Source: Portulaca oleracea
Lineage: Eukaryota > Streptophyta > Magnoliopsida > Caryophyllales > Portulacaceae
Assembly (NCBI GenBank): GCA_029582165.1
Contig: CM055869.1
Span: 58,601,518 to 58,665,517, forward strand
Reading direction: 5' to 3'
Length of the DNA stretch: 64,000 bases
In this document: positions 34,790 through 45,664 of the stretch, in pieces
Layout: each line of letters opens with the position of its first letter
Numbering within the stretch: the first letter of the stretch is position 1
Notes under the pieces: generated by a model
The model's database searches: none
The model's input: the letters and a program-made list of their open reading frames with translations, nothing else
Told to the model about the DNA's origin: nothing
Made by a program: the position numbers and the translations under genes

Positions 34790-35480
34790 ACAAATTGATG
34801 GAACTAATAGGAACTTTTTCTAGAAAGATTCCTCAAATGGAATGTCCATGATAGTTTGAGACAAAATTTGTAAACCTAAAGATCAGGGAGGAGTGGGTCT
34901 CCGTAAAACTCATGTGGTTAACTTGGCTTTTCAGTGTAAAGTAATACTCCGTATGAAAAATACTTCATGACTCAAATAGTTTATGGGCGAAACAAATGAG
35001 AATATGTTAACAAGGGAAAGTGGTTCAATAGTCGCCCAAAGCCTTCAGATTCTTGGGTTTGGAAAAATCTAAATAATACTTATAGCTTTAACAAAAAAAT
35101 GAATACATTGGAAAAATTAGGAATGGACTAAGGTTAAATCCTGAACAGACAATTGGTGTCACTAGAGCCTATTAGTGGACTTATGTAACCAAGATGATCA
35201 AGATATTGATGATAACTTTCTTGTTAGTGATTTTATTAATGACCGTTAATGGGATTATTACAAACGTTTTGGATGTTCTGCCGCATGACATTGCCCAACT
35301 TGTCTTCTCCACTCGCATCCCATCCTTCCCAGAGGAGGATAATGTTGGGGTTTAATAAGAAATTGTGACTTTTCGTTAAATCAGCTTCTAGGCTATGTCA
35401 TGGTCGAGACAAAAGATCTAAATGTGGATTCAGAAACTAGATGTCCAGTCGAAAATAAAAATCTTCCTTTGGTAGATTTT
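34790..35480 (+). pseudogene. LINE fragment (reverse transcriptase C-terminal / zf-RVT region)
   Basis: The plus strand reads as the region after the LINE reverse transcriptase core. ICKPKDQGGVGLRK corresponds to the family's CKPKxxGGLGIRx motif, followed by VVNLAFQCKVILRM. Further on, KIKIFLW at about 35450-35470 corresponds to the zf-RVT motif PPKIKFFLW. The frame is broken by stops. The line is interrupted just after KIKIFLW by sequence containing a Cassandra LTR. RNase H-like sequence resumes near 36160. Confidence 0.65.
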
Positions 35481-35482
35481 CC

Positions 35483-35773
35483 TGTAATGCCTCTACACCT
35501 CATGGGCCACAGACATTAACGAGAACCGCTTCAAACATTGACGACTAACCCCACAAACCACCACGAGTCCTTCCATCTTGCTTCGTTTTCGCTCACACGA
35601 TGCCTGAGAAAACATTTAGAAGGTCACCCATCCTGAGACTGCTCCCATTTAAGCACGCCTAACTGGAGAGTTTTCAACGAATAAGCTTCCTAAAAAGAAG
35701 ATGCACCTTGGCTATATAAGTAGTTATTTCAATCCTCTTAAGCCACACTTAACCAAGTATCTGGGGTGTTACA
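35483..35773 (-). mobile_element. Cassandra TRIM solo LTR with 5S rRNA-like segment
   Basis: A 291-bp unit begins TGTAATGCC and ends GGGTGTTACA on the plus strand. The 5S-derived box C lies at about 35611-35632 and box A at about 35649-35663, in sense on the minus strand. It aligns along its length with 4975 and 51123. No matching 5-bp target duplication is seen (TTTCC versus ATTAC). This copy may therefore be part of a larger rearranged insertion. Confidence 0.8.
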
Positions 35774-36149
35774 ATTACCCCCACTTAAGTGCACAACATC
35801 CTCGTTGTGCCTCAATCCAATGCAAAATCTTTGTCCAATTAGGGGACAACTGTGGATCACCCATCCAATGGCACAACTCACGGTAGCGGGTCGTCTCTTA
35901 TATCATCTGCAACACCCCAATTGTAATGCTCCATCTGGGTAAAGAAGAATTATGCCGAGTAGCAAGCCGAAAATTCTTTCCACGCTTCTCCACAACATCT
36001 TCAGGCGAGCCCAGCCAACCATCCTTGGCGTCCTCACATGGTTCATATTGGCTGGGATCGAGAAGCTTAACATTAATTAGGTGAAGCTCAACTGCGATGA
36101 TTCCATCAACCACAAAGGAGTAGCAATTGGGTTCATACTTCATTATCAT
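35774..36149. other. Unclassified insert between LINE halves
   Basis: Non-LINE sequence. An 83-codon minus-strand frame at 35898-36149 (includes EDAKDGWLGSPEDVVEKRG) has no family I recognise. With the Cassandra LTR it forms a ~670-bp block, bracketed by TTTGGTAGATT at about 35469 and 36150. Confidence 0.4.
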
Positions 36150-36480
36150 TTTGGTAGATTCATTTGAGTTGGTTCCTATAAACTCTATTCGGAACCTATC
36201 CTTCTATAGCCGAAGCACTAGCTCTCATCGTTCAAAATACGTTGCAAGTATGGTTCAGGATAGTCCAGATTGAGAGTGACAATCTTATTCTCATTAAGAC
36301 AATTCAAGGTACGACTAGGGCCCCGTGGCAAGTTGACGATCATCAGATCCATTGAAATTACTACATATACTAGTTTGAGGTTTTTTCAATCAATATATCT
36401 TTCGAGAGACCAACATGGCAATTGATTGGTTGTCTAACACGGGGCAACATATACAGAATTTTGATATTTGGACGTGTCAC
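36150..36480 (+). pseudogene. LINE RNase H-domain fragment
   Basis: The plus strand reads IAEALALIVQNTLQVW followed by VQIESDNLILIKTIQGT. These match the AEAxALxxGL and ESDxxxLVxxL elements of the RNase H domain at the end of plant LINE ORF2. A decayed REAN-like region (SFERPTWQLIGCL) follows. Frame breaks are present. It is probably the 3' part of the LINE at 34790. Confidence 0.6.
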
Positions 36481-38120
36481 AATGTTACTGGTAATCTTTC
36501 GTTGATTTTGTTAAATACCTTGTGTGAAGGATATCCTAAGTTAATTCCTTTGTAGTTCTTTTTACCCTAATTCTAGAAAAAGGTATTAGGTCAAATACAT
36601 TTCAAACTCCAACCAATGATAACGCATGAGCACTTAACATTTAAATATTAAGTTCCATCTTCTTACATCCAACTGGCTAGATAATTACTCCTAAAGGTTG
36701 ATTATAAGTATTAACTTTCACGTCTTATGAGTTTCACAAGACAATTACTGTGATTTGTAAAATTTAAATCCTGAAGAATAAATTAAACACCTACAAAATA
36801 GAAATAATTGTTTTGGAGCGTTCGAGTGTTGTCTACATCCACCCTCTCTATTAATAGATAATTCAACTTAATATGACCACTTGGAAAGAATACTAGCTGA
36901 TGATCAAACTTTTGACTTAGTCGTTTATGGGTTCTTGTCAAGGTTTCTAACTAAAACTTTCTACAGCACAATAAATGTTTGGCTATTTTCAAAGAGATTT
37001 TTACCAAAGACTTTTTGTGAGTCCGCAAGACTCGGTCCCCCCCCCCCCCAAAAAAAAAAAAAAATCACGATCAAACTTGTTTCTCTGAGATTTTGTTGTT
37101 TTTATTGTAATAATTGTTTGATGTAACATTAATTTTGAATTGCATTCCTTTTTTGTCCAATTTACAACGTAACTTATCTCATTTAAGTACCCTGTGCATT
37201 CAAGAACAATGACATGTAACACTTTACAACTCATTATTTGAATAAATTTCTTCCTTAGATTTGTCATTATAATTTTCTTCAACCATCGGTTTTGACTATT
37301 TTCTAGATGATTCTGACGTAAATTCCCCACAATGGAAACATAGCTTGTAAATTTTACACATTAAAATTAATTCATCATGATGTCTTCCCAACGAACTTCT
37401 AATCGGATGTCTACTTCGTTTCTTAAACTTTTCTCCCAAAATTTCCAATGCTTCACTTCCATTTTCTACATATGTGCTTGTATTCATTCACCTTGAAGAT
37501 AATTCCTTGGTAAATATTAACTTTTACACATCAAAATTTGATTAATTTTTGACATATTTTATTGAAATTTAAAAAATAAAACCCTGATTAAATGTATAAA
37601 AATCTTTGAATCTAAAAGGGGACACATTATTTAACAAATTTTAAATTGTAGAGATCTAATCATCATGGATTCATTTGATTGGTGGAGAAGATTGCAGGTG
37701 TTACAACAACCACCTTTTATGTAACAAGGGAATGTATTTGTAACTTGATTCCCATTGGGTGGCAAGTGAGGCAGATCCCACTAATTCTTTTCCTTCAATT
37801 ATAATATAAATATTACAATAATAAGACACTAATTAATAATTAATTAAAGAGTAATACTGACTTTAATTTATTAATAATTGTACTGGGATGCTAAATTTGT
37901 ATATGAAAAACTGGTGCCTCTGAAATTATAGGTCAGCACATGGAAAAAAATGGGAAGAGGAAGAGGAAACAACTCTTTAATTGAATGAATGGGTAATTAA
38001 AGAAAAGTTGTTTAATTAATTAATTAATTAATTAATTAAAACAAAAGTGGAAAATATGGCATGAAAGGTTCATTTTGTGGTTCATTATGAGAGAAATGAA
38101 TCTTGGTGTTGTTTGTCGGT
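36481..38120. other. Intergenic DNA
   Basis: No gene identified. A 13-bp poly(C) run is followed directly by a 15-bp poly(A) run at 37037-37064. An (AATT)n stretch lies near 38014-38038. Short minus-strand frames at 37001-37487 show no domain I can defend. Confidence 0.4.
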
Positions 38121-38350
38121 TAATTCTTTTAGACACAGTTAGCTTTTTTATCGAAGTCAGAAAATTATTTGAAGTGCTTGAAAAACAGCTATTTACATTA
38201 ATTTTTTTTAATTCATTAAACTAGTATTTAAAATGCTACTTAGAAAAGCCTTTTTGAAGTAGCTTTTGTCAAACAACTACTTTGCCAAACATCTTTCTTC
38301 CAATCAGTTAATGCAAACAGCTATCGGCTACTAGTTGGTTGCCGAACAAG
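38121..38350. mobile_element. hAT-like MITE fragment
   Basis: AT-rich sequence with GTAGCTTTTGTCAAACAACT and CTTTGCCAAACATCTTTC. It resembles the interior of the element at 58663. Ends and target duplication are not resolved. Confidence 0.35.
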
Positions 38351-38820
38351 TCACTTGTGTAGTTCTCGAGTGAAAACTGCAGCTTTGCAATCTTGTATGT
38401 TTATGTATCTGATCTGTGGATGTCCATGGATCACTCAATCAATATTTATAGAGGTGATTTTTTAATGTGCTGTTATTACCCTGTGCGTTCATAAGATAAT
38501 TCTTGGATGTCCAATTATGACTGTTGTATATATCTTTATGAAGCCGACCCTTGGATGCCTTGGTTTTTCTCTTTCGACCCAATTTTAAATTTGGCCATGT
38601 TTTTCCATCAACCTTTCATCATGATTTAAGGTTAGACAATTTAACCAAAAATTGACGTTACAAATTCAAACTTGTGCATTTTAAAAACAGTTTTTCTTAT
38701 GTAACACCGTAAAAAATATCGTAAATATAATTATTTTTGTGAAAAACTTAAAAACAATTGGTAAAGATATGATGTTATGCTATGCTGCATTGTGGGTAAA
38801 ATCCAAAACATACATAACAG

Positions 38821-39263
38821 CACTACTAAAATTATGTGTATTACCAACCATTTTTTTCCAACCAATTTAAAATGGTTGGAAAACCAGCTATTTTAGCAAC
38901 TATTTGATATTCCAACTATTTTTCAAAAAATTTAGTGGGAAAAATGGTTGGAATTTCTAACCAATTTCGCTAAAATTAGTTGGAAAATTTTCCTACCATT
39001 CTTTTTCCTACTATTTGAAATTGGTTGGAAAAATGGTTAGTAATCCAACCATTTTTCCAACCATCTTCAAATAGTAGGAAAAAGGGTGGTAGGAAAATTT
39101 TCCAGCCATTTTAGTAAAATTGGTTGGAATTTCCAACCATTTTTCCCACAAAAGTTTTTGGAAAATAGTTGGAATATTAAATAGTTGCTAAAATGGTTGA
39201 TTTTTCCAACCATTTGAAATTGGTTGGAAAAAGTGGTTGGTAATATACATATTTTTAGTAGTG
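38821..39263. mobile_element. CACTA-like fold-back MITE, most complete copy
   Basis: A 443-bp element with intact termini: CACTACTAAAATTATGTGTA on the left and TATACATATTTTTAGTAGTG on the right. The interior is inverted modules of AACCATTTTTCC/GGAAAAATGGTT, so the transcript would form an extended hairpin. Flanking CAG/CAA is compatible with a decayed 3-bp target duplication. No coding sequence. Confidence 0.8.
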
Positions 39264-39648
39264 CAAATACAGTAATATTTCCTTCAAACTTTGAGTAAAA
39301 GTTATCATATTAATGCAATATGATCTGACACATTGGATCCTAAACTAAGAATACAAGGAAAAAAAACTACAACATCAATATTATGTCATGTTGTACTGAT
39401 TACAGTACATGCTAAACAACACAATAATAAATAGACAAAATAAATAGATTTTCTAACTAATAAAATAAACAACACACTTGAATAAATGCTTTGAACATGA
39501 TGTAAACCTAGCTAGCTATAGCTAGCTAATATGGCTTGATATGGAGTTCAGAGATTCATACACCAAGTTGCACTGCAATCTTTAACTTTTAAGGATGCAA
39601 AGTACAATATTCATGGTGTATGTTAAGCATAAGGTAGGTCCTCTTCCC

Positions 39649-39689
<41 letters not shown>

Positions 39690-39954
39690 AGAACCATCTT
39701 AATACATAAGTTTAAGCTGATAGTTGAAGGTCCAATGATGATTTTATATTATAACACGCACGCCCCTCGGACGAATGCACTTTGGGTTTGAAGGGTGGTT
39801 GTTGTGAAGACCTCTTTACCTTGTGTAATTACGGCTACTGATATTTGAATTTGTGGGACTTTTTACTCAGTTTGGCTCTGATACCATACGGAACTATATA
39901 ATCAAAAGCTTAAGATAATAGTTAAAGAATCGATGATGATTTTATACTCTGATA
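39264..39954. other. Intergenic DNA
   Basis: No gene. An (AT)n microsatellite lies at about 39655-39686. Confidence 0.45.
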
Positions 39955-40194
39955 TACATACATACATACATGCATGCATGCATACATACATACATACATA
40001 CATACATACATACATACATACAAGGATACATACATACATACATATATACATACCAATGGCGGATCTCAAGCATGGCTAAGGGTGACCACGGTCACTGTAA
40101 ATTATGATAAAAGTTATAGATTTTATGTGTATTGGGTGAATATAATATTGTATTGGTCGATCACCCCTAATCATAAGACATAGATCCGCCACTG

Positions 40195-40225
<31 letters not shown>

Positions 40226-40258
40226 CATACATACATACAGATAAACACATACATATAT
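39955..40258. repeat. (ATAC)n microsatellite split by a small MITE
   Basis: Tetranucleotide CATA/ATAC runs lie at about 39955-40053 and again at about 40195-40258. They were evidently one array before insertion of the unit at 40054-40194. Confidence 0.85.
40054..40194. mobile_element. 141-bp MITE inside the (ATAC)n array
   Basis: The ends are CAATGGCGGATCT and, inverted, CAGTGGCGGATCT. A related left end (AGTGGCGGATCTGGGTATTT) occurs near 16851, and interior-like sequence (ATTAGGGGTGACCGATACAA) near 40686. The target duplication cannot be fixed because the flanks are repetitive. Confidence 0.65.
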
Positions 40259-42639
40259 AGACACAAGTATAATTTCCAACCATATGCATACATTTATCTG
40301 GTTGATTTAGACCATGTATATATGTTCATATGACATAGGTCCATACATATGTAGCATCTAACTATGATTCATTTCCATGAATTTCCAATGGGCCCATTAA
40401 ACATTTTTTAATTAAGGAGTGATGGAGATGATAATATTGATAATTCATTCAAACCCATAATTTAGTTTATTCTTCTGTCAAGCTTGTCTCCAAAGTGTAA
40501 ACAGTGCACCCCAACTCCCATTTCAATAATTAATGCAAAAAATTAGTCAATTTACTTTAGTCTGCATGGAAAAACCTCTTTGATAAGGAACTATCTAACT
40601 TTAATAAGAGCATAAATTTTTTTAAATAAATATCTATTGCTATTTTAAAATTCACTATTGGTTGCTTGGGATCTAGGCATTATGATTAGGGGTGACCGAT
40701 ACAATATTATATTTATCAATACACATAAAATTATAGATTTTATGTGTATTTAAAAGAGTTATTAATTCCAGTGTTGTGCTTAAAGCTAACTTTTAATTGA
40801 CTTATGCATTGTTAAACAAAATTAACCGTTTATAAAGTGGTTAGAAGTTTGAGTAATGGTAGAAATTAGGTGTCGTGATAGTTGTTCACATGAGTATTTG
40901 AAAACACTTTTGTTGAGTAAATTTAATATTTGCATTAGCTAATTTATGTAGATGGATATAAAAAGATATTGATAATTTTAAAAGATAATAAAACTTTTTA
41001 AAATGTGTTTTTCGAGCAAAAAATATGAGACAATACTTCAAACACATTATGCATGTTAACTTCATTAACAATTCAAAAAAGTTGTTTGAGAGTTTAAACG
41101 CTACTTAAATTATAATTTCGGTGCTAGTTTAATGAACTTTAATATTTATCTTAAATAAAATTTTGATTTAGCCAAAATGGTAAATTCTATAACCAAACAC
41201 ATCCTTAGATGACATTTGTCTCTAATTGTGAAATAAATTTATCAAAATTCAGTTCAATGAATTTCTTTATTTCAAGAAAATGGGCAGGAAAAGAAAAAAA
41301 CCCTACTGGCCAACTCTGATGAAACTTTTTTTTTTTAACACAAATTGCATGTAAATAGATACTAAGCTAAGAAATTATTGGGACACGTGGCAGTACCCTG
41401 TGAAAGAATCTAGGGCAACTTTTCACTTGGATATCTTTTCCACAAATCAGATTTTTGAATTTAGACCCCACTTTTTCCAGCCAAAAACATATACAGAAAA
41501 AAAAGAAAAAAAAAAGAGGGTGTCAAATACTTAGAAAAATATAGAATTTTAATGGGGCTGAAAAAAGCATATAATGTGCACCAATTACTTGAAACTAAAA
41601 AGACTTCCAATTTTGGTAACTGGTTTCTCCTTTACATGTCAGAACATAGCCAACCTTACTTTAGTGATCTCAATGCTTAATATACTTATATTCCATTCAT
41701 TATGTATATGATTCAATTTGAATGAGTAAGTGGGATGACAAGTAGGCAACTCAGAAATATCTAACACAGGTAAAAGTTCGGGTCGACTGAATTCGGTCAA
41801 TGTCCAGATCTGGTTTTTTCTGGTTAGACAAATCGGACAGAATTACGATATCCTATCAAATTTGACAATGTCAAAATCATGTTTGCACCAAACCGAATCT
41901 TTCGAGTTAGACGAACTTAGTTATTCGGGTCGGATATGTACTATATCAACTCAACTTCATTTTAATTTTGTTTTGCATGGATTCAAGTTAATTAAATCAA
42001 GGATTTTCTTGTAGAGAAAGAATTAGTGTCGAGGCGATAAATAGTTCTAGCTAGTGGTGTTGGGCAGACTTGTGGTGACTTGGGTTATGTGAGAATGGAG
42101 AAACTTTGTTCTAATCGTCATTTCAGTTACATGCGTCATTTAATTTCAATTTTAGTAGCGCTATGGAAATTCAAGCAATTCAAGTTAAACTGAGGTTTTT
42201 AAAATTGATGAAACTTTAATTTTAGAGGATAAAGTGATGTCTAATGTTTGTTTTTTACAACTTGGATAAATTGAACATGTATAAACCCGACATAATTAAA
42301 ATAAGAAATTGAGACAACAAAAATAAAAAATGGTTTGTCTTGATTTTAATTACATTCATACAAAAACTTTACAAATTAATATGCCTAATAATTCTTTTTG
42401 AGGTTTGACAAATTTTTTGCTAACTTTAGGTTTTGGGTAGTAGACTAGTTTTCAGAGTCCATTTTTACTCAGTCATAACCAAAACTTTAAATTGATTACT
42501 TTGATTGTGTTATCTAAGTTTAATGTTATCTGAGCTTTATTGTTGCGTCCACATATTCATACTCGAATATTGTCGGATCGACTAGTAGTACCAATCAGTC
42601 ATAGATTTCTTTACGAATGGAAAAGTTCTGAAAGAAGTA
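40259..42639. other. Intergenic DNA
   Basis: About 2.4 kb with no recognised gene. A degenerate GGGTCGGA-type repeat lies at about 41770-41960. Confidence 0.4.
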
Positions 42640-43065
42640 AAACATATTTTTATAGCGTTACTCCTAAAGTAGAAGGTCGAACTCTAAGACCAACCACTTT
42701 ATGCAACACCCTTCATAAAATAATTGCAAAATTTATGGTGAATAGGCTAAGACTTCCAATATAGAGGACATCTCTCACAAACAGACAAATCCATAACAAT
42801 ATCGTCCTAGTCACATGAAATATTCTTTTATGGATAAAAGAATACGACCTTGTTAAATGGAGTTTCTCAAAAAAAAAAAAACCATATGAACTAATTGAAT
42901 TGAGTTTCCTCAAAAAGCTTTGCAATGTATGTGTTTCCCTCTTTTATGGATTAAAATGGGAATATAGTACATCTCACTCCTTCAAATTTGCAAACAACAG
43001 GGAAATCCATCCTATGCCTCCTTCTCGTAGATGATAATCTTATGTTCCCATTGAGGAATGGATAT

Positions 43066-43895
43066 TGTTAGGAAATGTCTCAATTTCATTTAGATTCAAG
43101 TTTAGAAGTAAATAATTATTTTCCTTATTGATACTGTTTGGGCTTCAAGTAATTGAGTTCGACTAGAAGACTATTTTACGTCTACTTGGGTTTGCTATAA
43201 ATAATAGGTTGTTCAACCTAGTTTGGTGTGACCAAATTATGTGTCTCTACGGCACCCTTGTGAGATCTCCTTTTATCTATTCCACTTTGAAAGTTTTATT
43301 GAGATTGTAATCTCTCTTGTTGGGATTCACCCATGAGTAAAAATGTCCCACATCGAAAAAGTAAAAAGAAAGGACATGATATATATGTCAAGTGGGCTAC
43401 TCCTCTTAACACCAATTCTCACTTAACTTGTATACCATGGGCTTTGGTTGAAGTGGGCCCCCTTGGATCTCCCCAACATCTCTTATATCCCGTATCCCTT
43501 CCTTTATCTATTCCCATTGTGCTATAACCGTTTGAGATCTTTCCTTCTTGATCTCATTGTGTTATACAGCCGTTTGAGATACCCTTTGTAATTAATCTAA
43601 TCCCGTTGTGCTATAACCGTTTGAGATCTTTCCTTCTTGATCTCATTGTGTTATACAGCCGCTTGGGATACCCTTTGTAATATCTCCATTATAGTGCATT
43701 TTATCTTGCTTCCCGTGGTTTTTTCCCGCTTTGGGTTTCCACGTAAAAATATTGTCTTCATCACTACAACATTGATCTTGTTTATTTTCTCAAATACATA
43801 TATCCCTAAATTAATTATCATGTTTGCTTCCGCTGCAATATTAGATCCGATTCAATCTGAATCTAATTCCTACCAATTGAATGTCGATCCTAACA
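43066..43895 (+). mobile_element. Copia-type solo LTR with exact 5-bp target duplication
   Basis: It begins TGTTAGGAAATG and ends GATCCTAACA, with target duplication GATAT at 43061-43065 and 43896-43900. The U5-like part contains CCCGCTTTGGGTTTCCACGT, typical of Copia LTRs. Without the nested TRIM LTR it is about 664 bp. An internal 89-bp tandem duplication starts at about 43521 and 43610 (GCTATAACCGTTTGAGATCT). It sits in the middle of a LINE reverse transcriptase remnant. Confidence 0.85.
43318..43478. mobile_element. TRIM solo LTR nested in the Copia solo LTR
   Basis: A 161-bp unit from TGTTGGGATTCACCCATGAG to CTCCCCAACA. It is flanked by TCTCT at 43313-43317 and 43479-43483, an exact target duplication. 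Same family as 3657-3827 and 63251-63740. Confidence 0.88.
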
Positions 43896-44262
43896 GATAT
43901 GGCTTGTAGAAGCTTAAAAGCAATGTTAGGTAAGTTTTGTTATGATTTGATCCAATTAATCAATTACCAGAAATGTTCTATAATTTTCTCTGTAAAAGCT
44001 TCAAATCGGTACTTTGATCATGCTAAAGGAATTTTCAATATTTTAACCAAAAAAAATTCTTAGAAAAATATTTAGGATGCTCCTATATCACCATGAACCA
44101 AAAAGTAAGGATTTTTTTTCACCAATTATATATGGAAAAAGCAAATAAGAAGTTGTCAACTTGGAAAGTCCAAGCAGTTTCAAAAGTTGGGAAGACGATC
44201 CTTATACAAACAAATAGAAAAGTTGTGTCGGTCTATGTCATGCATACAATGTTTTCTATGGT

Positions 44263-44691
44263 TACAACATGAGAACTCAACCTTCACAGCTAATTTAATA
44301 CGCCTCACAACACTCTCGCAAAAACCTAAAGATTACAGATCAAGTTCTTGTGGTACAAAAAAAACACTCAATTGCTTATGATGTGATACAAAATAAGTCT
44401 AACAACATGCTCTAGTTATAGTAGACGTGAGTCCACCAATTAGGCTAAAGAAAGCCTAAAAAATGCGAACCAACTTGAAAATTTTGTCCCACTGCGTAAG
44501 TAGACTGTGCTCCTCTGACATGATCCGTGTCAGCCTCGACACATTCCGTGTCAGGCACGACACTACCTACTTCAGGACCTAATAGCCAAAAACTTCGCCT
44601 CTGATCTCCACACGGCCCATGTTCTTTCTTTGAACACTTGTGTCGCCTGTTTTATACCCCTTGCCGGATCAATTAAGCTCCACACTCAACA
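44263..44691 (-). repeat. Truncated 3' LTR of the Copia element
   Basis: It matches the right LTR from about 47541 onward. Shared phrases are AGCTCAACCCTCACAG-like sequence, AACACTCAATTGC, CAATTAGGCTAAA, TTTCGCCTCTGATCTC and GAGCTCCACACTTAACA-like sequence. The outer portion is missing at the junction with the LINE remnant. Confidence 0.8.
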
Positions 44692-44961
44692 ATCTCCCGC
44701 TTGGAGATCAATCGCATTCTTAGCCTTCTTTGATCATCATCAATCACCACTACAACACCCCCGTAAGTCTTGTAGTGCACCTGTGACAATCTTGTTCAAC
44801 AAAGATCAACAACGATCTTAGTTAACCTCCGATGAACTCCTCTATCTCAAGCCTGCTTCCGCTTGATCTGATTACGCCCCCACAACTACAACATAAGAAG
44901 ATATGGATTGGAATTTTGCCTCATATTGAACTTTTCAAATTCCCGTACAAGTTAGGTGCAC

Positions 44962-45599
44962 TCATTCGTTCATCATTCGTTCTCGAAGCATTGGCTGAAA
45001 ACCTCTTCGTTTTGGGTACCCTTCTCTGATCAGAGAATCTAACACGCCTTTGACGAGCATTAATAAGCCCGTTAGAATTAACAATAGCATAATATAGTTT
45101 CCCTCCCTTCTGCTATTAGCAATTATTAGAGAACACTTCATAACCTTCCAATGACCACCCCTAAACTTCATCATGAAACCCTCCCCATCCAATTGACCCA
45201 CATATGCAAGGTTCTTGTTTAAACACAAGATACATTGAACATCCTTGAACCTCCAAATCCTACCGTTAGAAGTTTTAATGCACACATCACCTCTTCTTAT
45301 ACCTTTAGACTGTGACTGTTTGCAAGTTTAACCCTGCTAAACCTTCAACTCACAAAGTTGCTAAAGGACTCCTTGCTAGATGAGGAGTGAAACAACGCAC
45401 CCAAATCTATGATCCAACTCCTTTTTGGTTCGGTAATACCAACAGTCAGGGCATCAGCTAATTGAATCCTCAACAAAATTAGCAGAATCACGGTCATTGT
45501 AATTGTTCTTCCATGTGCCCCTATGTTTAGGGCAATCCCTACGAAGTGACCTCTACCACCACAGTTCCAACACAACACGTGTTCCATATTTTGATCCAA
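44962..45599 (-). pseudogene. Copia gag zinc knuckle, protease and pre-integrase remnant
   Basis: On the minus strand, CWNCGGRGHF at about 45560 is the start of a CCHC zinc knuckle. WIIDLGALFHSSSSKESFSN at about 45350-45410 corresponds to the Copia protease motif WxLDSGASxHxxxxxxxF, with Ser replaced by Leu next to the catalytic Asp. A following frame (45285-44962) begins CIKTSNGRIWRFKDVQCI and contains NLAYVGQLDGEG, matching the family's NLxSVGQLxxxG. Frameshifts separate these parts, so no polyprotein is made. Confidence 0.8.
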
Positions 45600-45664
45600 G
45601 ACTTAGAATGACCCTGACTCGAGCTCTTAATGTTCCTTCTACCCCTAACAGCTAAAGTACTATT

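Larger units (their letters stand above)
42640..44262 (+). pseudogene. LINE reverse transcriptase remnant split by nested LTRs
   Basis: LINE coding sequence lies on both sides of a Copia solo LTR (43066-43895). On the left, LRPTTLCNTLHKIIAKFMVN corresponds to the family's FRPISLCNxxYKIIxKxLxN motif (about 42680-42740), followed by NRQIHNNIVLV for the GRQIxDNIxxA motif. On the right, KYLGCSYITMNQKVRIFF and LSTWKVQAVSKVGKTILIQT (about 44065-44215) correspond to the YLGxPL and LSxWKxxxLSxAGKxxLI segments. There are several stops. The right end meets the truncated Copia LTR at about 44262. Confidence 0.75.

Noticed and set aside
39955..40258. CRISPR-like array of short repeats
   Set aside because: The repeats are a plain ATAC tetranucleotide microsatellite with no spacers, in plant nuclear DNA.
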